60,859 nt of DNA, taken from Bacteroidota bacterium. GTDB lineage: Bacteria; Bacteroidota; Bacteroidia; Chitinophagales; Chitinophagaceae. The DNA is taken from NCBI GenBank assembly GCA_018268085.1, contig JAFDXE010000028.1:1-60859 (forward strand). Direction: 5' to 3'. The notes beneath the pieces were generated by a model. The model made no database searches and had not been told where the DNA came from. It saw only the letters and a list, made by a program, of their open reading frames with translations. Shown here piece after piece: positions 28,138-37,858 of the stretch. A program made the translations under genes and the position numbers. Within the stretch, counting starts at the first letter, position 1. Each line of letters opens with the position of its first letter.

Positions 28138-28155
28138 TTAGTAGCTGAATTAATT

Positions 28156-28163
28156 TACTTTTG
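28156..28163 (+). promoter_or_regulatory. -7 box (TACTTTTG) of the LolC-type permease gene
   Basis: A perfect TAnnTTTG match 22 nt before the proposed TTG start, located between the divergent plug and permease genes. Confidence 0.45.
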
Positions 28164-28185
28164 AAAGATAACAAATATACTGCGA

Positions 28186-29415
28186 TTGGATGTATCCTTA
28201 TTTATAGCGAAACGAATTGCCTCAGTAAGCCAGAAAACATTTTCCCGTTTTATCATACGACTGGCAGTTAGCGCAACTGCGTTGAGCGTAGCCGTTATGA
28301 TTGTTGCATTGAGTTTTGTGAACGGGTTTCAGTCGGTAATCAGCAATAAAGTATTCAGCTTTTCCGGGCATATACGGGTGCAGCAGGATCGTGGTGATGC
28401 CGGTACCATCGGGGAAGAAACGCCTATATCGACAAATGATAGCGTGGAACACTTCATTCGAACGGTTCCCGAAGTAAAAACCATTGAACGATATGCTACC
28501 AAATCTGCCCTGCTCAAATTTGAAGGCGGCATCGAAAGTGTTTTACTTAAAGGTATAGACAGCAGCTTTTCTTTCAACCGCCTGCAATCGTTTTTACGTG
28601 AAGGAAAATGGCTTTCCTTTCAAGACAGTGGATACAGCAAACAAATTAATATCAGCAGTTATACCGCTAAACAATTAAACCTGCACGTTGGCGACAGCAT
28701 GGTGGTATTTTTTTTCCGGCCTGATAAAAGTTATACGGCACGGCGGCTAACCGTTACCGGTATTTTTAAAACAGGTATTGAAGAATATGATAAAAAATTT
28801 GCAATCTGTGATATCAACTTAATCAGGAGACTGAACAACTGGGCACCCGATCAAATTGGCGGCTACGAAATATTCTTAAAGGATTACCACCTTACCGATG
28901 CGATGGCTGGGAAAATCAATGAAGAACTTCCGCAGTCATGGTATAGCAGGAGCATCAGGGACATTTATCCGAATATATTCGACTGGCTTGGGTTGCAGGG
29001 ACAGATCAAATCGATCCTCCTGGGTATTATGATGATCGTTGCAGCCGTAAATCTTATCACCTGCCTCATTATTCTTGTACTGGAAAGAACCAGCATGACG
29101 GGCATTTTAAAAGCAGTAGGTGCTTCCGACTGGAAATTGCAGAAAATATTTTTATACAATACCATTTTAATTGCCATCACCGGCATCATTGCAGGAACGC
29201 TCCTGGGTTTGGGGATTTGCTGGATACAACAGGCTACCGGTTTTATTAAACTCAACGAAGAAGCCTATTACATGAGCACGGCCAGCGCTGAAATAATCTG
29301 GTGGCAGATCGTTTTGGTAGATGTTATTACGCTTGCGGTTTGTTTTGCAACATTAATAGTGCCTACCCTGCTTATTAAAAAAGTAAACCCGGTTAAGGCA
29401 ATACAATTCCGTTAG
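28186..29415 (+). CDS. ABC transporter permease, LolC/LolE (FtsX/MacB) type
   Basis: 409 residues. The start is a TTG (TTG GAT GTA TCC TTA); the family N-terminus [22 protein letters not shown] follows directly and no in-frame ATG precedes it. Topology is one N-terminal membrane helix, a large periplasmic domain (about 60-270) and three C-terminal helices with the FtsX signature ([30 protein letters not shown]). It would pair with a LolD-type ATPase, not encoded nearby, to release lipoproteins from the inner membrane. Role inferred from family. Confidence 0.9.
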   Translation: MDVSLFIAKRIASVSQKTFSRFIIRLAVSATALSVAVMIVALSFVNGFQSVISNKVFSFSGHIRVQQDRGDAGTIGEETPISTNDSVEHFIRTVPEVKTIERYATKSALLKFEGGIESVLLKGIDSSFSFNRLQSFLREGKWLSFQDSGYSKQINISSYTAKQLNLHVGDSMVVFFFRPDKSYTARRLTVTGIFKTGIEEYDKKFAICDINLIRRLNNWAPDQIGGYEIFLKDYHLTDAMAGKINEELPQSWYSRSIRDIYPNIFDWLGLQGQIKSILLGIMMIVAAVNLITCLIILVLERTSMTGILKAVGASDWKLQKIFLYNTILIAITGIIAGTLLGLGICWIQQATGFIKLNEEAYYMSTASAEIIWWQIVLVDVITLAVCFATLIVPTLLIKKVNPVKAIQFR

Positions 29416-29423
29416 ATAATATT

Positions 29424-30170
29424 TTAATTGCTAACTGCGTAGAGAATTATGGCTGCAGCTACGGCTGCATTGAGCGATTCTGCCTTTCCCAGTTTGGGGA
29501 TGGTAATTTTTTCGTCTGCTGATTCAATAACGTCTTTACTGATCCCTTTCGATTCGTTGCCGATGATAATGATGCATTCTTTGGTTGATGACATTTCTTT
29601 CAACGGTTTTCCATTGAGTGTGGCCGCAAATTTTTTAATACCTTTATTTTCCTGCAGCCATTGAAGGATATCTGTGTAAACTACATTTACTCTGCCCAGG
29701 CTGGCCATTGTACTTTGCACAACTTTAGGATTGTACATATCTACGGTATTAGCAGAACAAATAATATTTTCTATTCCAAACCAATCGGCTGTTCTGATGA
29801 TGGTGCCGAAATTGCCGGGATCCTGGATATCATCCAGCACAAGGGTTGTTTTGTTTTTACAGGAGATGGATGATACAGGTTTTCTTTTTCCAAACACCGC
29901 TACTACATTATTGGCAGTGGTATAATGGGCAATTTTTTCCAGTTCAAAATCTTTTATGATGGTAAGACAGGGTTGCATTGATGCCACGATTGCCGCATCA
30001 AGCCCATCCACCCAGGATTGCAATGCAAATACTGCCTTAACCGAAAAATCATTACTCAACAGCAATTCGGTAACAAGTTTTGGGCCTTCTGCTACAAATA
30101 CATTGTATTCGTCTCTGAATTTTTTGTGCTGTAAACTTTGGATATATTTGATGGTGGATTTGCTAAACAT
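29424..30170 (-). CDS. TrmH/SpoU-family RNA 2'-O-methyltransferase
   Basis: 248 residues from MFSKSTIKYIQSLQHKKFRDEYN; a much longer in-frame extension runs through the divergent gene and is rejected. The N-terminus is an L30e-like substrate-binding domain (FVAEGPKLVTELL). The C-terminus is the SPOUT knot: TTLVLDDIQDPGNFGTIIRTADWFGIENIICS, MASLGRVNVVYTD, CIIIIGNESKGIS and LGKAESLNAAVAAAIILYAV. It methylates rRNA or tRNA; the exact nucleotide cannot be named. Its ATG is 13 bp from the ATG of the divergent BamA-like gene. Confidence 0.92.
   Translation of the reverse strand: MFSKSTIKYIQSLQHKKFRDEYNVFVAEGPKLVTELLLSNDFSVKAVFALQSWVDGLDAAIVASMQPCLTIIKDFELEKIAHYTTANNVVAVFGKRKPVSSISCKNKTTLVLDDIQDPGNFGTIIRTADWFGIENIICSANTVDMYNPKVVQSTMASLGRVNVVYTDILQWLQENKGIKKFAATLNGKPLKEMSSTKECIIIIGNESKGISKDVIESADEKITIPKLGKAESLNAAVAAAIILYAVSN
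30143..30150 (+). promoter_or_regulatory. -7 box (TATATTTG) of the Omp85 gene, inside the methyltransferase gene
   Basis: A perfect TAnnTTTG 33 nt before the Omp85-like ATG, lying within the first codons of the opposite-strand methyltransferase gene. Confidence 0.45.
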
Positions 30171-30183
30171 CGCCCGATTATTT

Positions 30184-32697
30184 ATGCCTGGAATTAAGCT
30201 GAATGATAAAAACCTCTTTTTACTCAGTATATTTTGTTGGCTTATCTTTTTATCTTCCTGTGCGCCTTTTGTAAGAAATGCACCGAAAGGACAAGCATTT
30301 TTATACGAGAACAGGTTCGAAGTTAAGGGAGGAAATCTTACAAAATCACAAAAGGGAGCGATTAAACAACGGATAGCGGCGCAACTCGATGATAGTTCCA
30401 CCTTAAAGAAGAAAGACAAATATATATTTCTTCATTACGTTGTAAAGCCCCCGGTGTACGACAGTAATGCAACGATCCGTTCTGCAAAAGATATGAAGTC
30501 ATCGCTGTTTCATATTGGTTATTACAATGCAACGGTTACGTTTAATACTGATACCATAAAGAAGAACAATGGACACCAGCAACGCATTCGTGTTACGTAC
30601 ACAGCCGAGCCAGGTCCTCCAACCATCATTGATACCGTTCGTTATTCGCTGAAGCAAAATGAATTTCAATCCATAGCGCTTTCCTCGAAGGCAGATGCAT
30701 TCCTTAAAGAAAATGATATCATTAGTAAAGCAGGTGTACTATCAGAAATAAACAGGCTGGTAGATAGTTTTAGAAATAATGGTTATTATAAATTCACTGC
30801 ATCCGAATTGCGGGTAAGGGGCGATACTACCATTGAAGCACTCACATCTGTAACTGAAGATCCTTTTGAACAACTTCGATTACTCACGCTGGCACAGGAG
30901 AAAAAAGATTCACCTAAAATAAAAATAGCTGTTGTGCTGGTGCCGCCGGCCGATTCATCAAAACTCAGCAAATTCTATATTCATAAAGTATTTGTTTTGT
31001 CTGATTTCAGGGCCGGTGATAATTTTTCTGATACATCGGTACCGGAAAGAAAAAACAGGAATTTTACAGAACGGTATCATGAAAGATTGTTCCGAACAAG
31101 GTTGCTTACGAGATCAATCACCCTAAAGCCTGGTGATCTTTACAGGCAAACGGAATATTCCAACACTTTGTATAATCTTTCGAAATTAGGTGTTTGGCAG
31201 AATGTAAATATCCAGATGATAGAAGTGCCGGGCGACAGTAGTTTCATTGATGTGATCATAGAATTGATACCGGCAAAGAAATTTGGTTTCCAGGCAGCAC
31301 TGGAAGCCAGTTATTCTGCATCCACCAATGCATCCAGTGTTGTATCCGGAAATCTTTTTGGTATCTCCGGCAACCTTTCTTTACTAAACCGGAACCTGGC
31401 CAAAGAAGGCATTCGCATGACGCATAATATCCGTGCCGGTATCGAACTCAACAATAATACCCGTGGATCTAAAAGCCAGTTGATCAATTCTAACGAGCTC
31501 GGGTACACGAATACAATTGCTTTGCCGCTGATCTTAAATCCGTTCAGAATTTTTGTAAGTCGTGATAACAGGCAGAATAACAACAACCAGAATTCCATTT
31601 TCATGAAACAAGTGCCCGGCGAAACTTTTGTGAGCACAGATCTTTCCTATAACAACCGGTTGAACCTGTTTAATCTCCAATCATTCGGTTTCAACTTTGG
31701 GTACACGATCGCTAATAAACAAACAATAAAGAAACCAAAATGGAACTGGACCATTCGTCCGCTTTTTCTCGGCTTCAGCAATTTGTACAATGAAACAGAC
31801 AGCTTCCGGAATATTTTAAAAGAATACCCTTTCCTGCGTTATTCCTATAACACCGCCTTTGTAATGGGAACCGGTGTAAGTGTTTATAAAATAAAATTCA
31901 ATACTTACCATCCCAATAGTGAATTAAAAGAACGTTCTATCCGCATTAATGCAGAAGAATCGGGCGTTACCTGGGGAAGGATCCCGGTGATGGAAAAATA
32001 CAAACGTAATTATGTGAAAGCTGATGTGGAGTACAGGTACACGGTAAAATATAAAAAAACGGCGCTGGCTTATCGCTTTTTCCTTGGGGCCGGCTTACCA
32101 CTGCTTGGCTCCGACAGCAACCGAACCCTTCCGTTCTTTAAACAATATTATGGCGGAGGTAGTATGAGCATGCGTGGCTGGCCGGTAAGAGGAATTGGTC
32201 CCGGTGGCCGACCGGCAATTCCATTCAGCTCTAACAAAACAATTTTTAACGATCGCACAGGTGATATGCAGATAGAAACCAATTTTGAATACCGGTACGA
32301 TATTGCACGCATCATTCCCAATGCACTTACGTTAAGAGGCGCTTTATTTGTAGATGCAGGAAATATCTGGAATGTACGCAATACCAAAACAGATGGCACG
32401 GCCGACAGTTCCCAATTCCTCTTTAATAAGGCACCATTAAAACAATTATACCAGCAATTGGGATTATCGGCAGGCACCGGTTTCCGCCTTGATTTCAATT
32501 ACCTGGTTTTACGTTTCGATCTTGGCTTCCGCTTTAAAAGACCAGAACGTTACTATATCAATGACGGATGGAAAGCACCTTCAATTGGCTTCAACGATGC
32601 GCTGAAAAAAATATTTACCCGTGGGGCCAACCAGGAATACCGCAAATGGAGATATGAGAATTTTAATTTTACCATAGGTATCGGGTATGCCTTCTAA
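30184..32697 (+). CDS. Omp85/BamA-TamA-like outer-membrane assembly protein with lipobox
   Basis: 837 residues from MPGIKLNDKNLFLLSIFCWL; the lipobox LSSC suggests a lipidated N-terminus. POTRA-like segments fill residues about 40-380 (ENRFEVKGGNLT, TIIDTVRYSLKQ, RSITLKPGDLYRQTEYSNTLYNLSKLGVWQNVNIQ). The C-terminal half is a 16-strand D15/Omp85 barrel with the conserved loop motif MSMRGWPVRGIGPGGR and a final aromatic FNFTIGIGYAF. BamA-type proteins insert outer-membrane barrels. Lipidated Omp85 proteins of this size are common in Bacteroidota and may be TamA-like. The main BamA is probably elsewhere. Confidence 0.88.
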   Translation: MPGIKLNDKNLFLLSIFCWLIFLSSCAPFVRNAPKGQAFLYENRFEVKGGNLTKSQKGAIKQRIAAQLDDSSTLKKKDKYIFLHYVVKPPVYDSNATIRSAKDMKSSLFHIGYYNATVTFNTDTIKKNNGHQQRIRVTYTAEPGPPTIIDTVRYSLKQNEFQSIALSSKADAFLKENDIISKAGVLSEINRLVDSFRNNGYYKFTASELRVRGDTTIEALTSVTEDPFEQLRLLTLAQEKKDSPKIKIAVVLVPPADSSKLSKFYIHKVFVLSDFRAGDNFSDTSVPERKNRNFTERYHERLFRTRLLTRSITLKPGDLYRQTEYSNTLYNLSKLGVWQNVNIQMIEVPGDSSFIDVIIELIPAKKFGFQAALEASYSASTNASSVVSGNLFGISGNLSLLNRNLAKEGIRMTHNIRAGIELNNNTRGSKSQLINSNELGYTNTIALPLILNPFRIFVSRDNRQNNNNQNSIFMKQVPGETFVSTDLSYNNRLNLFNLQSFGFNFGYTIANKQTIKKPKWNWTIRPLFLGFSNLYNETDSFRNILKEYPFLRYSYNTAFVMGTGVSVYKIKFNTYHPNSELKERSIRINAEESGVTWGRIPVMEKYKRNYVKADVEYRYTVKYKKTALAYRFFLGAGLPLLGSDSNRTLPFFKQYYGGGSMSMRGWPVRGIGPGGRPAIPFSSNKTIFNDRTGDMQIETNFEYRYDIARIIPNALTLRGALFVDAGNIWNVRNTKTDGTADSSQFLFNKAPLKQLYQQLGLSAGTGFRLDFNYLVLRFDLGFRFKRPERYYINDGWKAPSIGFNDALKKIFTRGANQEYRKWRYENFNFTIGIGYAF

Positions 32698-32734
32698 TAC
32701 AATTTACCGTACCTGTTGAGTGTAAAAAACCGCA

Positions 32735-33502
32735 TTACATTTTCAGTAAAAGAAAGTCTTCCATCGTTTGTGCCGATGACACGTTGAATGTACCGATGCG
32801 TGTTCTGCGCAATGCACCCAGGTAAGCGCCACATCCCAACACTGCACCAAAATCGTGTGCCACACTTCGTATATACGTTCCCGTAGAACATACGATCCGG
32901 AAGGAAACAACCGGCAGTTCCACAGCCGTGATCTCAAATTCCTTAATAAAAATGGTACGGGCTTTTAATTCAACTTCTTCTCCCCTTCTTGCCAGTTCGT
33001 ATAGCGGAGTACCGGCTTTTTTTATGGCAGAATAAATCGGCGGAAATTGTTGAATTTCACCGGTAAAAGATTTTACAGCTTCATGAATGGCTTCAATGGT
33101 TACCGATGAAATATCTTTATGCTGTTCCGGTTCGCTCTCAAGATCGTATGTTGGCGTAACAGCACCCAGTGTAAAAGAACCCGTGTACTCTTTTTCCGCC
33201 GCCATGTATTCATTGATCTTTTTGGTAAACTTTCCTGTACATACGATCAGCAAACCGCTAGCCAGCGGATCTAATGTTCCTGCGTGCCCAACTTTTTTTA
33301 TCCTGATCCGGTTCCTGATTTTTCTTACCACATCAAATGAGGTCCAGTGTAATGGCTTATCTATTAAAATCACCCGACCTTCTTCAAACTGTTTTCTTTG
33401 TTCCTCGCTGATGGCTGGCAGCGGAATACGTTCTTCCACCCTGCTTTCTTCGCCGGATATTTTCTCTTTATGCTTACGCCAGTAAGAACCTTTTTGTGAC
33501 AA
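32735..33502 (-). CDS. truB: tRNA pseudouridine(55) synthase
   Basis: 255 residues. It isomerises U55 in the T loop of tRNAs. Signatures are GRVILIDKPLHWTSFDVVRKIR, the catalytic motif VGHAGTLDPLASGLLIVCTGKFTK (Asp), KEYTGSFTLGAVTPTYD, FPPIYSAIKKAGTPLYELARRGE and CSTGTYIRSVAHDFGAVLGCGAYLGALRR. The frame opens with TTG about 43 codons before the catalytic domain; no in-frame ATG exists before the core. The N-terminal 40 residues are charged and not conserved. It starts 22 bp after the DUF58 stop and is likely in the same transcript. Confidence 0.94.
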   Translation of the reverse strand: MSQKGSYWRKHKEKISGEESRVEERIPLPAISEEQRKQFEEGRVILIDKPLHWTSFDVVRKIRNRIRIKKVGHAGTLDPLASGLLIVCTGKFTKKINEYMAAEKEYTGSFTLGAVTPTYDLESEPEQHKDISSVTIEAIHEAVKSFTGEIQQFPPIYSAIKKAGTPLYELARRGEEVELKARTIFIKEFEITAVELPVVSFRIVCSTGTYIRSVAHDFGAVLGCGAYLGALRRTRIGTFNVSSAQTMEDFLLLKM

Positions 33503-33524
33503 TGATTTTTTTTGCGAATGTACT

Positions 33525-34868
33525 TTAAATAGCCTGTTTTGTTTTCAGTTCAAGATATTTATTTACCGTATTTACGGTTAGCTGTTCGGGTGTAGTGAGC
33601 ATGGAAAGAATGCCATACTTCTGCAATTCTTTTACAACCAGCTTTTTTTCGAAGACGAATTTTTCTGCAATGGTTTTAATGTAAATATCTTCTTTATTAA
33701 ATGCGGTTGCATGCGACAATTTACTAAGTTCAGTATTTTCAAAAAAAACAACCAGCAACAAATGATGTTTGGCAATAAGGCGCAGGTAGTTTACCTGGCG
33801 GCGTAAACCATTGAGCGATTCAAAATTTGTGTACAGGATCAGCAAACTCCTTTGTTTGATCTTTTTTCGTACCTGCATATACAACATTTCAAAATCACTT
33901 TCCAGGAATGCGGTTTGCTGCTTATATAAAACCTGCAGGATATTTTCCCTTTGTATCAATTTGCGATCGGCTGCTATTACTGTACCCATTTTATCAGCAA
34001 AGGTTACAAGCCCGATCTTATCCTGCTTTTTCAGGCAAACATTACTCAACACCAGCGTACTGTTAATGGCATAATCGAGTAAGGTTAGCCCCGCAAAAGG
34101 CATCTTCATCAATCTTCCTTTATCTATAATACAATACACCTGCTGTGAACGTTCATCGGTATAATTGTTAACCATCAGCATGCCTCTTCTTGCCGTTGCT
34201 TTCCAGTTAAGGTTTCGTATATCGTCGCCCGTTACATAATCCTTTATTTGTTCAAACTCCATACTCTGCCCGATCTTTCTCATGCGTTTGCTCCCCTGTT
34301 CATTTACGAGCGTAGCATCACTTAACAACTGGTATTTTCTCAATTGCAGAAAAGACGGATACACAGCAATGGCCTGGCTGGTTTCTGCCTCAAAACGACG
34401 CTGGATGAGTCCGAGCCTGGAAGAAATAAACATCAGGGTATTGCCAAATTCATACACTCCTCTTTCTTTCGGGGTAACGGAGTAGCTTACCTGCTTCTCT
34501 TCTGCAGGTAACAAAGAACGTTTCAGTATAAAATCTCTTGCCTGGAATTGCTCCGGCAGCTCATCTATTATTTCTGCTTCAACATAAAACTTCATCCGGC
34601 TTTTGATCTTCAGCACAATTTTATTTTCATCACCGTTGCTCAAACGATCGCTCACAATCCTTTTTACTATTGGTGATTTAGCAATGATAAACAGGAAGAA
34701 ATAGTCAATAATGGCCAGGATAAAACAACCACCCATGATAATTTTTACAACCGGCAGCAATGCAGGAAAAAAGAATGCGAAAATGAATAATAAAACACAT
34801 ACTCCTCCAACGATGTAAAACCGTAGCGGGAAAAATAAATCACCGATATATTTCCTGAAAAAATTCAA
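33525..34868 (-). CDS. DUF58 domain protein (vWA-like)
   Basis: 447 residues starting at a TTG codon (NFFRKYIGDLFFP); no ATG is available in frame. Two hydrophobic helices near the N-terminus (YIVGGVCVLLFIFAFFFPALLPVVKIIMGGCFILAIIDYFFLFII) anchor it to the inner membrane. The DUF58 signature is MEFEQIKDYVTGDDIRNLNWKATARRGMLMVNNYTDERSQQVYCIID, followed by a vWA-like fold. It partners with MoxR ATPases and here lies 52 bp downstream of moxR. Molecular function is unknown in this phylum, though in some bacteria DUF58/MoxR pairs act as envelope chaperones. Confidence 0.9.
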   Translation of the reverse strand: MNFFRKYIGDLFFPLRFYIVGGVCVLLFIFAFFFPALLPVVKIIMGGCFILAIIDYFFLFIIAKSPIVKRIVSDRLSNGDENKIVLKIKSRMKFYVEAEIIDELPEQFQARDFILKRSLLPAEEKQVSYSVTPKERGVYEFGNTLMFISSRLGLIQRRFEAETSQAIAVYPSFLQLRKYQLLSDATLVNEQGSKRMRKIGQSMEFEQIKDYVTGDDIRNLNWKATARRGMLMVNNYTDERSQQVYCIIDKGRLMKMPFAGLTLLDYAINSTLVLSNVCLKKQDKIGLVTFADKMGTVIAADRKLIQRENILQVLYKQQTAFLESDFEMLYMQVRKKIKQRSLLILYTNFESLNGLRRQVNYLRLIAKHHLLLVVFFENTELSKLSHATAFNKEDIYIKTIAEKFVFEKKLVVKELQKYGILSMLTTPEQLTVNTVNKYLELKTKQAI

Positions 34869-34920
34869 TGTTCTTTAATTCGTTGTTGTATTGAATAACC
34901 TGTTGCTATCATACATTACA

Positions 34921-35898
34921 TTACCTGGGCACTTCTGCCGATTTTACTATTTCGCCGATCAGATCATCAGCAGTTACACCTTCCATTTCTTTTTCGGGCG
35001 TTAGCATAATGCGGTGACGAAGTACATGTGGCGCCATTTCAATGATATCTTCCGGTATAACAAAATCGCGGCCCCTGGTGGCAGCAAGTGCTTTGGAAGA
35101 TTTCAGTAATGCAAGAGAAGCCCTGGGGCTGGCACCAAGAAATAAAGAAGCTGAATTCCTGGTTTCGTTGATCACATGTGCAATGTATTCGAGCAGGCGT
35201 GTTTCTATTTTCACCTCCTGTATAATATTCCGGAAGCGATGTAATGCCTGGGCCGTTATCATTTTATTTACCTGTTGCAACATTTCCTGTTGCGTTTTGC
35301 CTTGTTGCTGTTGAAGAATTAAAATTTCTTCCTGTAACGTGGGATAACCAACCTGCAGTTTAAAAAGGAAACGATCGAGTTGCGCTTCGGGCAAACGATA
35401 AGTTCCTTCCTGCTCAATTGGATTTTGTGTGGCAAGCACAATGAAAGGATAATCCATCGGGTAGGTATGGCCATCAACGGTAACCTGGCGTTCTTCCATT
35501 ACTTCAAACAAGGCCGCCTGCGTTTTTGCCGGAGCCCTGTTAATTTCATCAATGAGTACAATATTGCTGAATACCGGCCCCGGTTTAAAATTAAAACTGC
35601 CTTCTTTCGGATTAAACACGGCGGTTCCAATAACGTCGCTTGGCATCATATCAGGTGTAAACTGCAAACGGGAAAACCGCACATCGGTAATTTTAGCTAC
35701 CAGTTTTGCAACGAGCGTTTTAGCCACACCCGGCACACCTTCGATGAGTATGTGCCCATCGCATAACATACCGATCAGTAACAGGTCAATTAATTCCTGC
35801 TGGCCAACAATTACTTTGGCTATTTCGGTACGGATAACGGAGAGCGCTTCATTGAGTTCTGTTATCTGTGAACGTTCTTCATAAAAATGTTGTTCCAT
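34921..35898 (-). CDS. MoxR family AAA+ ATPase
   Basis: 325 residues. Walker A is in GVPGVAKTLVAKLVA, Walker B in NIVLIDEINRAPAKTQAALFEVMEERQVT, and sensor 1 in FIVLATQNPIEQEGTYRLPEAQLDRFLFKL. A C-terminal lid ends with PEDIIEMAPHVLRHRIMLTPE. It is a cytosolic chaperone-like ATPase expected to act on proteins with vWA domains such as the DUF58 product. Its ATG overlaps the stop of the upstream DUF4350 gene (TAATG), so translation is probably coupled. Confidence 0.95.
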   Translation of the reverse strand: MEQHFYEERSQITELNEALSVIRTEIAKVIVGQQELIDLLLIGMLCDGHILIEGVPGVAKTLVAKLVAKITDVRFSRLQFTPDMMPSDVIGTAVFNPKEGSFNFKPGPVFSNIVLIDEINRAPAKTQAALFEVMEERQVTVDGHTYPMDYPFIVLATQNPIEQEGTYRLPEAQLDRFLFKLQVGYPTLQEEILILQQQQGKTQQEMLQQVNKMITAQALHRFRNIIQEVKIETRLLEYIAHVINETRNSASLFLGASPRASLALLKSSKALAATRGRDFVIPEDIIEMAPHVLRHRIMLTPEKEMEGVTADDLIGEIVKSAEVPR

Positions 35899-37100
35899 TA
35901 TTTCCTGGTTTTATAAAATTGTTGAATCTGGTCGTTCAATGCCAGCAACTGAACATCATCCAGTGTTGCTGATTTTCCGGCATCATCTATTGTACGATAC
36001 AGGGATGTGGTTAGTTCCAATGACACACCGCTTTTCCTGCTGAGCGATCTGATAAATTCATCACTGCCTGTATGACCGTACAAAAAGTAATTGGTTCGTA
36101 CAAACTCATTGAAATATGTGATCATTTTATCTGCAATGTTTTTATTATCGTTTTGCTGAAAATAAAGACGGGCAATTGTTTCCGTGAAAGATACCGAACT
36201 ATTTACATTGGGTGTAACCTGCCGGATAACCTTTTGTTTCCTTTTTATACCAAACAAAATAAATATGCCCAGCAGCAATACCGTAACCCAGAATGCACCT
36301 GCAAGCGGCGGATTGTTCAGGATGGCTTCCAAACCTGAATATGAATTGGTTTTTGGATTTTTGGGAGCACCCGAATAATCGTTCCAGTAAATATGTTCGG
36401 GATACTGGATGGATACCTGCAGCAGATCCTGCAAATAACGATAGTTATTATCTTTTAAAAGAAAGTAGTTACTGAAAGCCCGCGGATCAGTATGTAAGAT
36501 CATCTTTCCTTTACCCCAGAAAAATACAATACAGTTCGGCTCATCATTACCGTTATACCCGAGCACACTGGAGTAAATGCTGTTGATAGCAGAAAAGGAA
36601 CTACTGAACGGAAGGAAATAATAACTGAATTTACTCCTGGTAGTGTCCAGGTCGGCTGTTAACTTCACGGCTGTTTGCCGGAGGAATGGAACGGCAATTT
36701 GCGTCACTGCATCTTCTTTAACCGTACAATAAATTTTTTCAAGCAGTACGCTATCAAAGTGACCGGCACTCAGGAAAAAAGTATTGCCTTTGTACACATA
36801 GTCGAGCAGTTCATCCGCCTCCCTATCTTTTAATGTGAAGGAGCGGCAAATATAAAAGTACAATGAAGATTTATCGGAAGCCATCATGCCCGATTCATCA
36901 TCGAACAGTGTATTGATTTTTCTTACATAGTTATCCGGGAAACTATTTTGAAGCAACCTGAAAGCTATGTTTCCACCAAAGGGATTGGTATCGTTGCTGC
37001 GGTATGTTTCCCGCAGATCAGGCAATCGTGTTTTACTTGTACAATTGCTCAGCAGGCATACAACCAACAACATCCATATATAGCGATTGCCTTTCTTCAA
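35898..37100 (-). CDS. DUF4350 lipoprotein/membrane protein
   Basis: 400 residues beginning at TTG (KKGNRYIWMLLVVCLLSNC) with a lipobox LSNC. A DUF4350 segment follows (ETYRSNDTNPFGGNIAFRLLQNSF). A membrane helix at about 260-285 (LAGAFWVTVLLLGIFILFGIKRK) precedes a cytoplasmic tail. It is the standard fourth member of the MoxR-DUF58 clusters of Bacteroidota; the role is unknown. The gap to the upstream DUF4129 stop is only 2 bp. Confidence 0.85.
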   Translation of the reverse strand: MKKGNRYIWMLLVVCLLSNCTSKTRLPDLRETYRSNDTNPFGGNIAFRLLQNSFPDNYVRKINTLFDDESGMMASDKSSLYFYICRSFTLKDREADELLDYVYKGNTFFLSAGHFDSVLLEKIYCTVKEDAVTQIAVPFLRQTAVKLTADLDTTRSKFSYYFLPFSSSFSAINSIYSSVLGYNGNDEPNCIVFFWGKGKMILHTDPRAFSNYFLLKDNNYRYLQDLLQVSIQYPEHIYWNDYSGAPKNPKTNSYSGLEAILNNPPLAGAFWVTVLLLGIFILFGIKRKQKVIRQVTPNVNSSVSFTETIARLYFQQNDNKNIADKMITYFNEFVRTNYFLYGHTGSDEFIRSLSRKSGVSLELTTSLYRTIDDAGKSATLDDVQLLALNDQIQQFYKTRK

Positions 37101-37102
37101 CG

Positions 37103-37858
37103 TTATACTTTATTGAGAAATGATTGATATTTTTTTTCCACCTGCTCATACTGATCCTTTACAAGATCGATGTGTCCATACCATACATATTCATAATCGA
37201 GTACCAGCGATGCGAAGGATTGCTTTTTATCTGCTTTTATTTCCTGCACATAGCGGTAATTCGTTTTATCCGTTTCATATTGTATGTAACCTCTTTCTGC
37301 CAGCAGCCTTAGTGTTTTAAGAAACAGGAACCGAACAGCCATGCGGTAATCGCCTTTTGTGTACGACTGGCGGATCATGGCATCATAGTCTGCAGGATCC
37401 GTCATTTCTTTTGTTATTTCCCCGGATTCTTTTACCACAGCGTCCGTTTTATTTTTGGTAAACAATCCCTGGCTTACAAAAAGTTTATACACAATAAACA
37501 GCAATACCATAATGATCACCGCCCATAAAATAAACTGCACCACAGCCGAGTCAAAAAAAAGTTGCAATGGCGACGGCGCTTTCCTGGAAGTATTAATCAC
37601 TTCTCGTTCCATTTCCGCCTTCTCCGCCTCTTTCAATAAACTATCAAGATTTTTTATGTAGGCGAATTTGCGATCGGCTTTCCATGCCTGTATAGAATCG
37701 GGTGAGATAAAAATATCATTGCGGTACAACACGTTTTCTTCGGCATTCTTATTTTCTTCCGTACCATTATTGTTATCCTGTGCTTTCGCAATGAAAAAAA
37801 GCTGGCAGGAAAAAATAAGAAGCAATAAAGTTTTAATAACGCTACGCATTCGATTCAT
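37103..37858 (-). CDS. DUF4129 membrane protein
   Basis: 251 residues. The signal/anchor is VIKTLLLLIFSCQLFFIAKA and a central membrane helix is FILWAVIIMVLLFIVYKLFV. The C-terminal domain is DUF4129-like (YDAMIRQSYTKGDYRMAVRFLFLKTLRLLAERGYIQYETDKTNYRYVQEI). The start overlaps the 3' end of the SpoIIM gene by 17 bp; an ATG at 37849 would shorten the overlap. Member of the MoxR cluster. Confidence 0.88.
   Translation of the reverse strand: MNRMRSVIKTLLLLIFSCQLFFIAKAQDNNNGTEENKNAEENVLYRNDIFISPDSIQAWKADRKFAYIKNLDSLLKEAEKAEMEREVINTSRKAPSPLQLFFDSAVVQFILWAVIIMVLLFIVYKLFVSQGLFTKNKTDAVVKESGEITKEMTDPADYDAMIRQSYTKGDYRMAVRFLFLKTLRLLAERGYIQYETDKTNYRYVQEIKADKKQSFASLVLDYEYVWYGHIDLVKDQYEQVEKKYQSFLNKV

Noticed and set aside
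29424..30419. 331-residue version of the SpoU methyltransferase
   Set aside because: The N-terminal 83 residues run through the divergent Omp85-like gene and have no family similarity; the start at 30170 fits the family.
29956..32697. Longer Omp85-like protein starting at 29956
   Set aside because: The extra 76 residues are the antisense of the methyltransferase; the lipoprotein signal begins at 30184.
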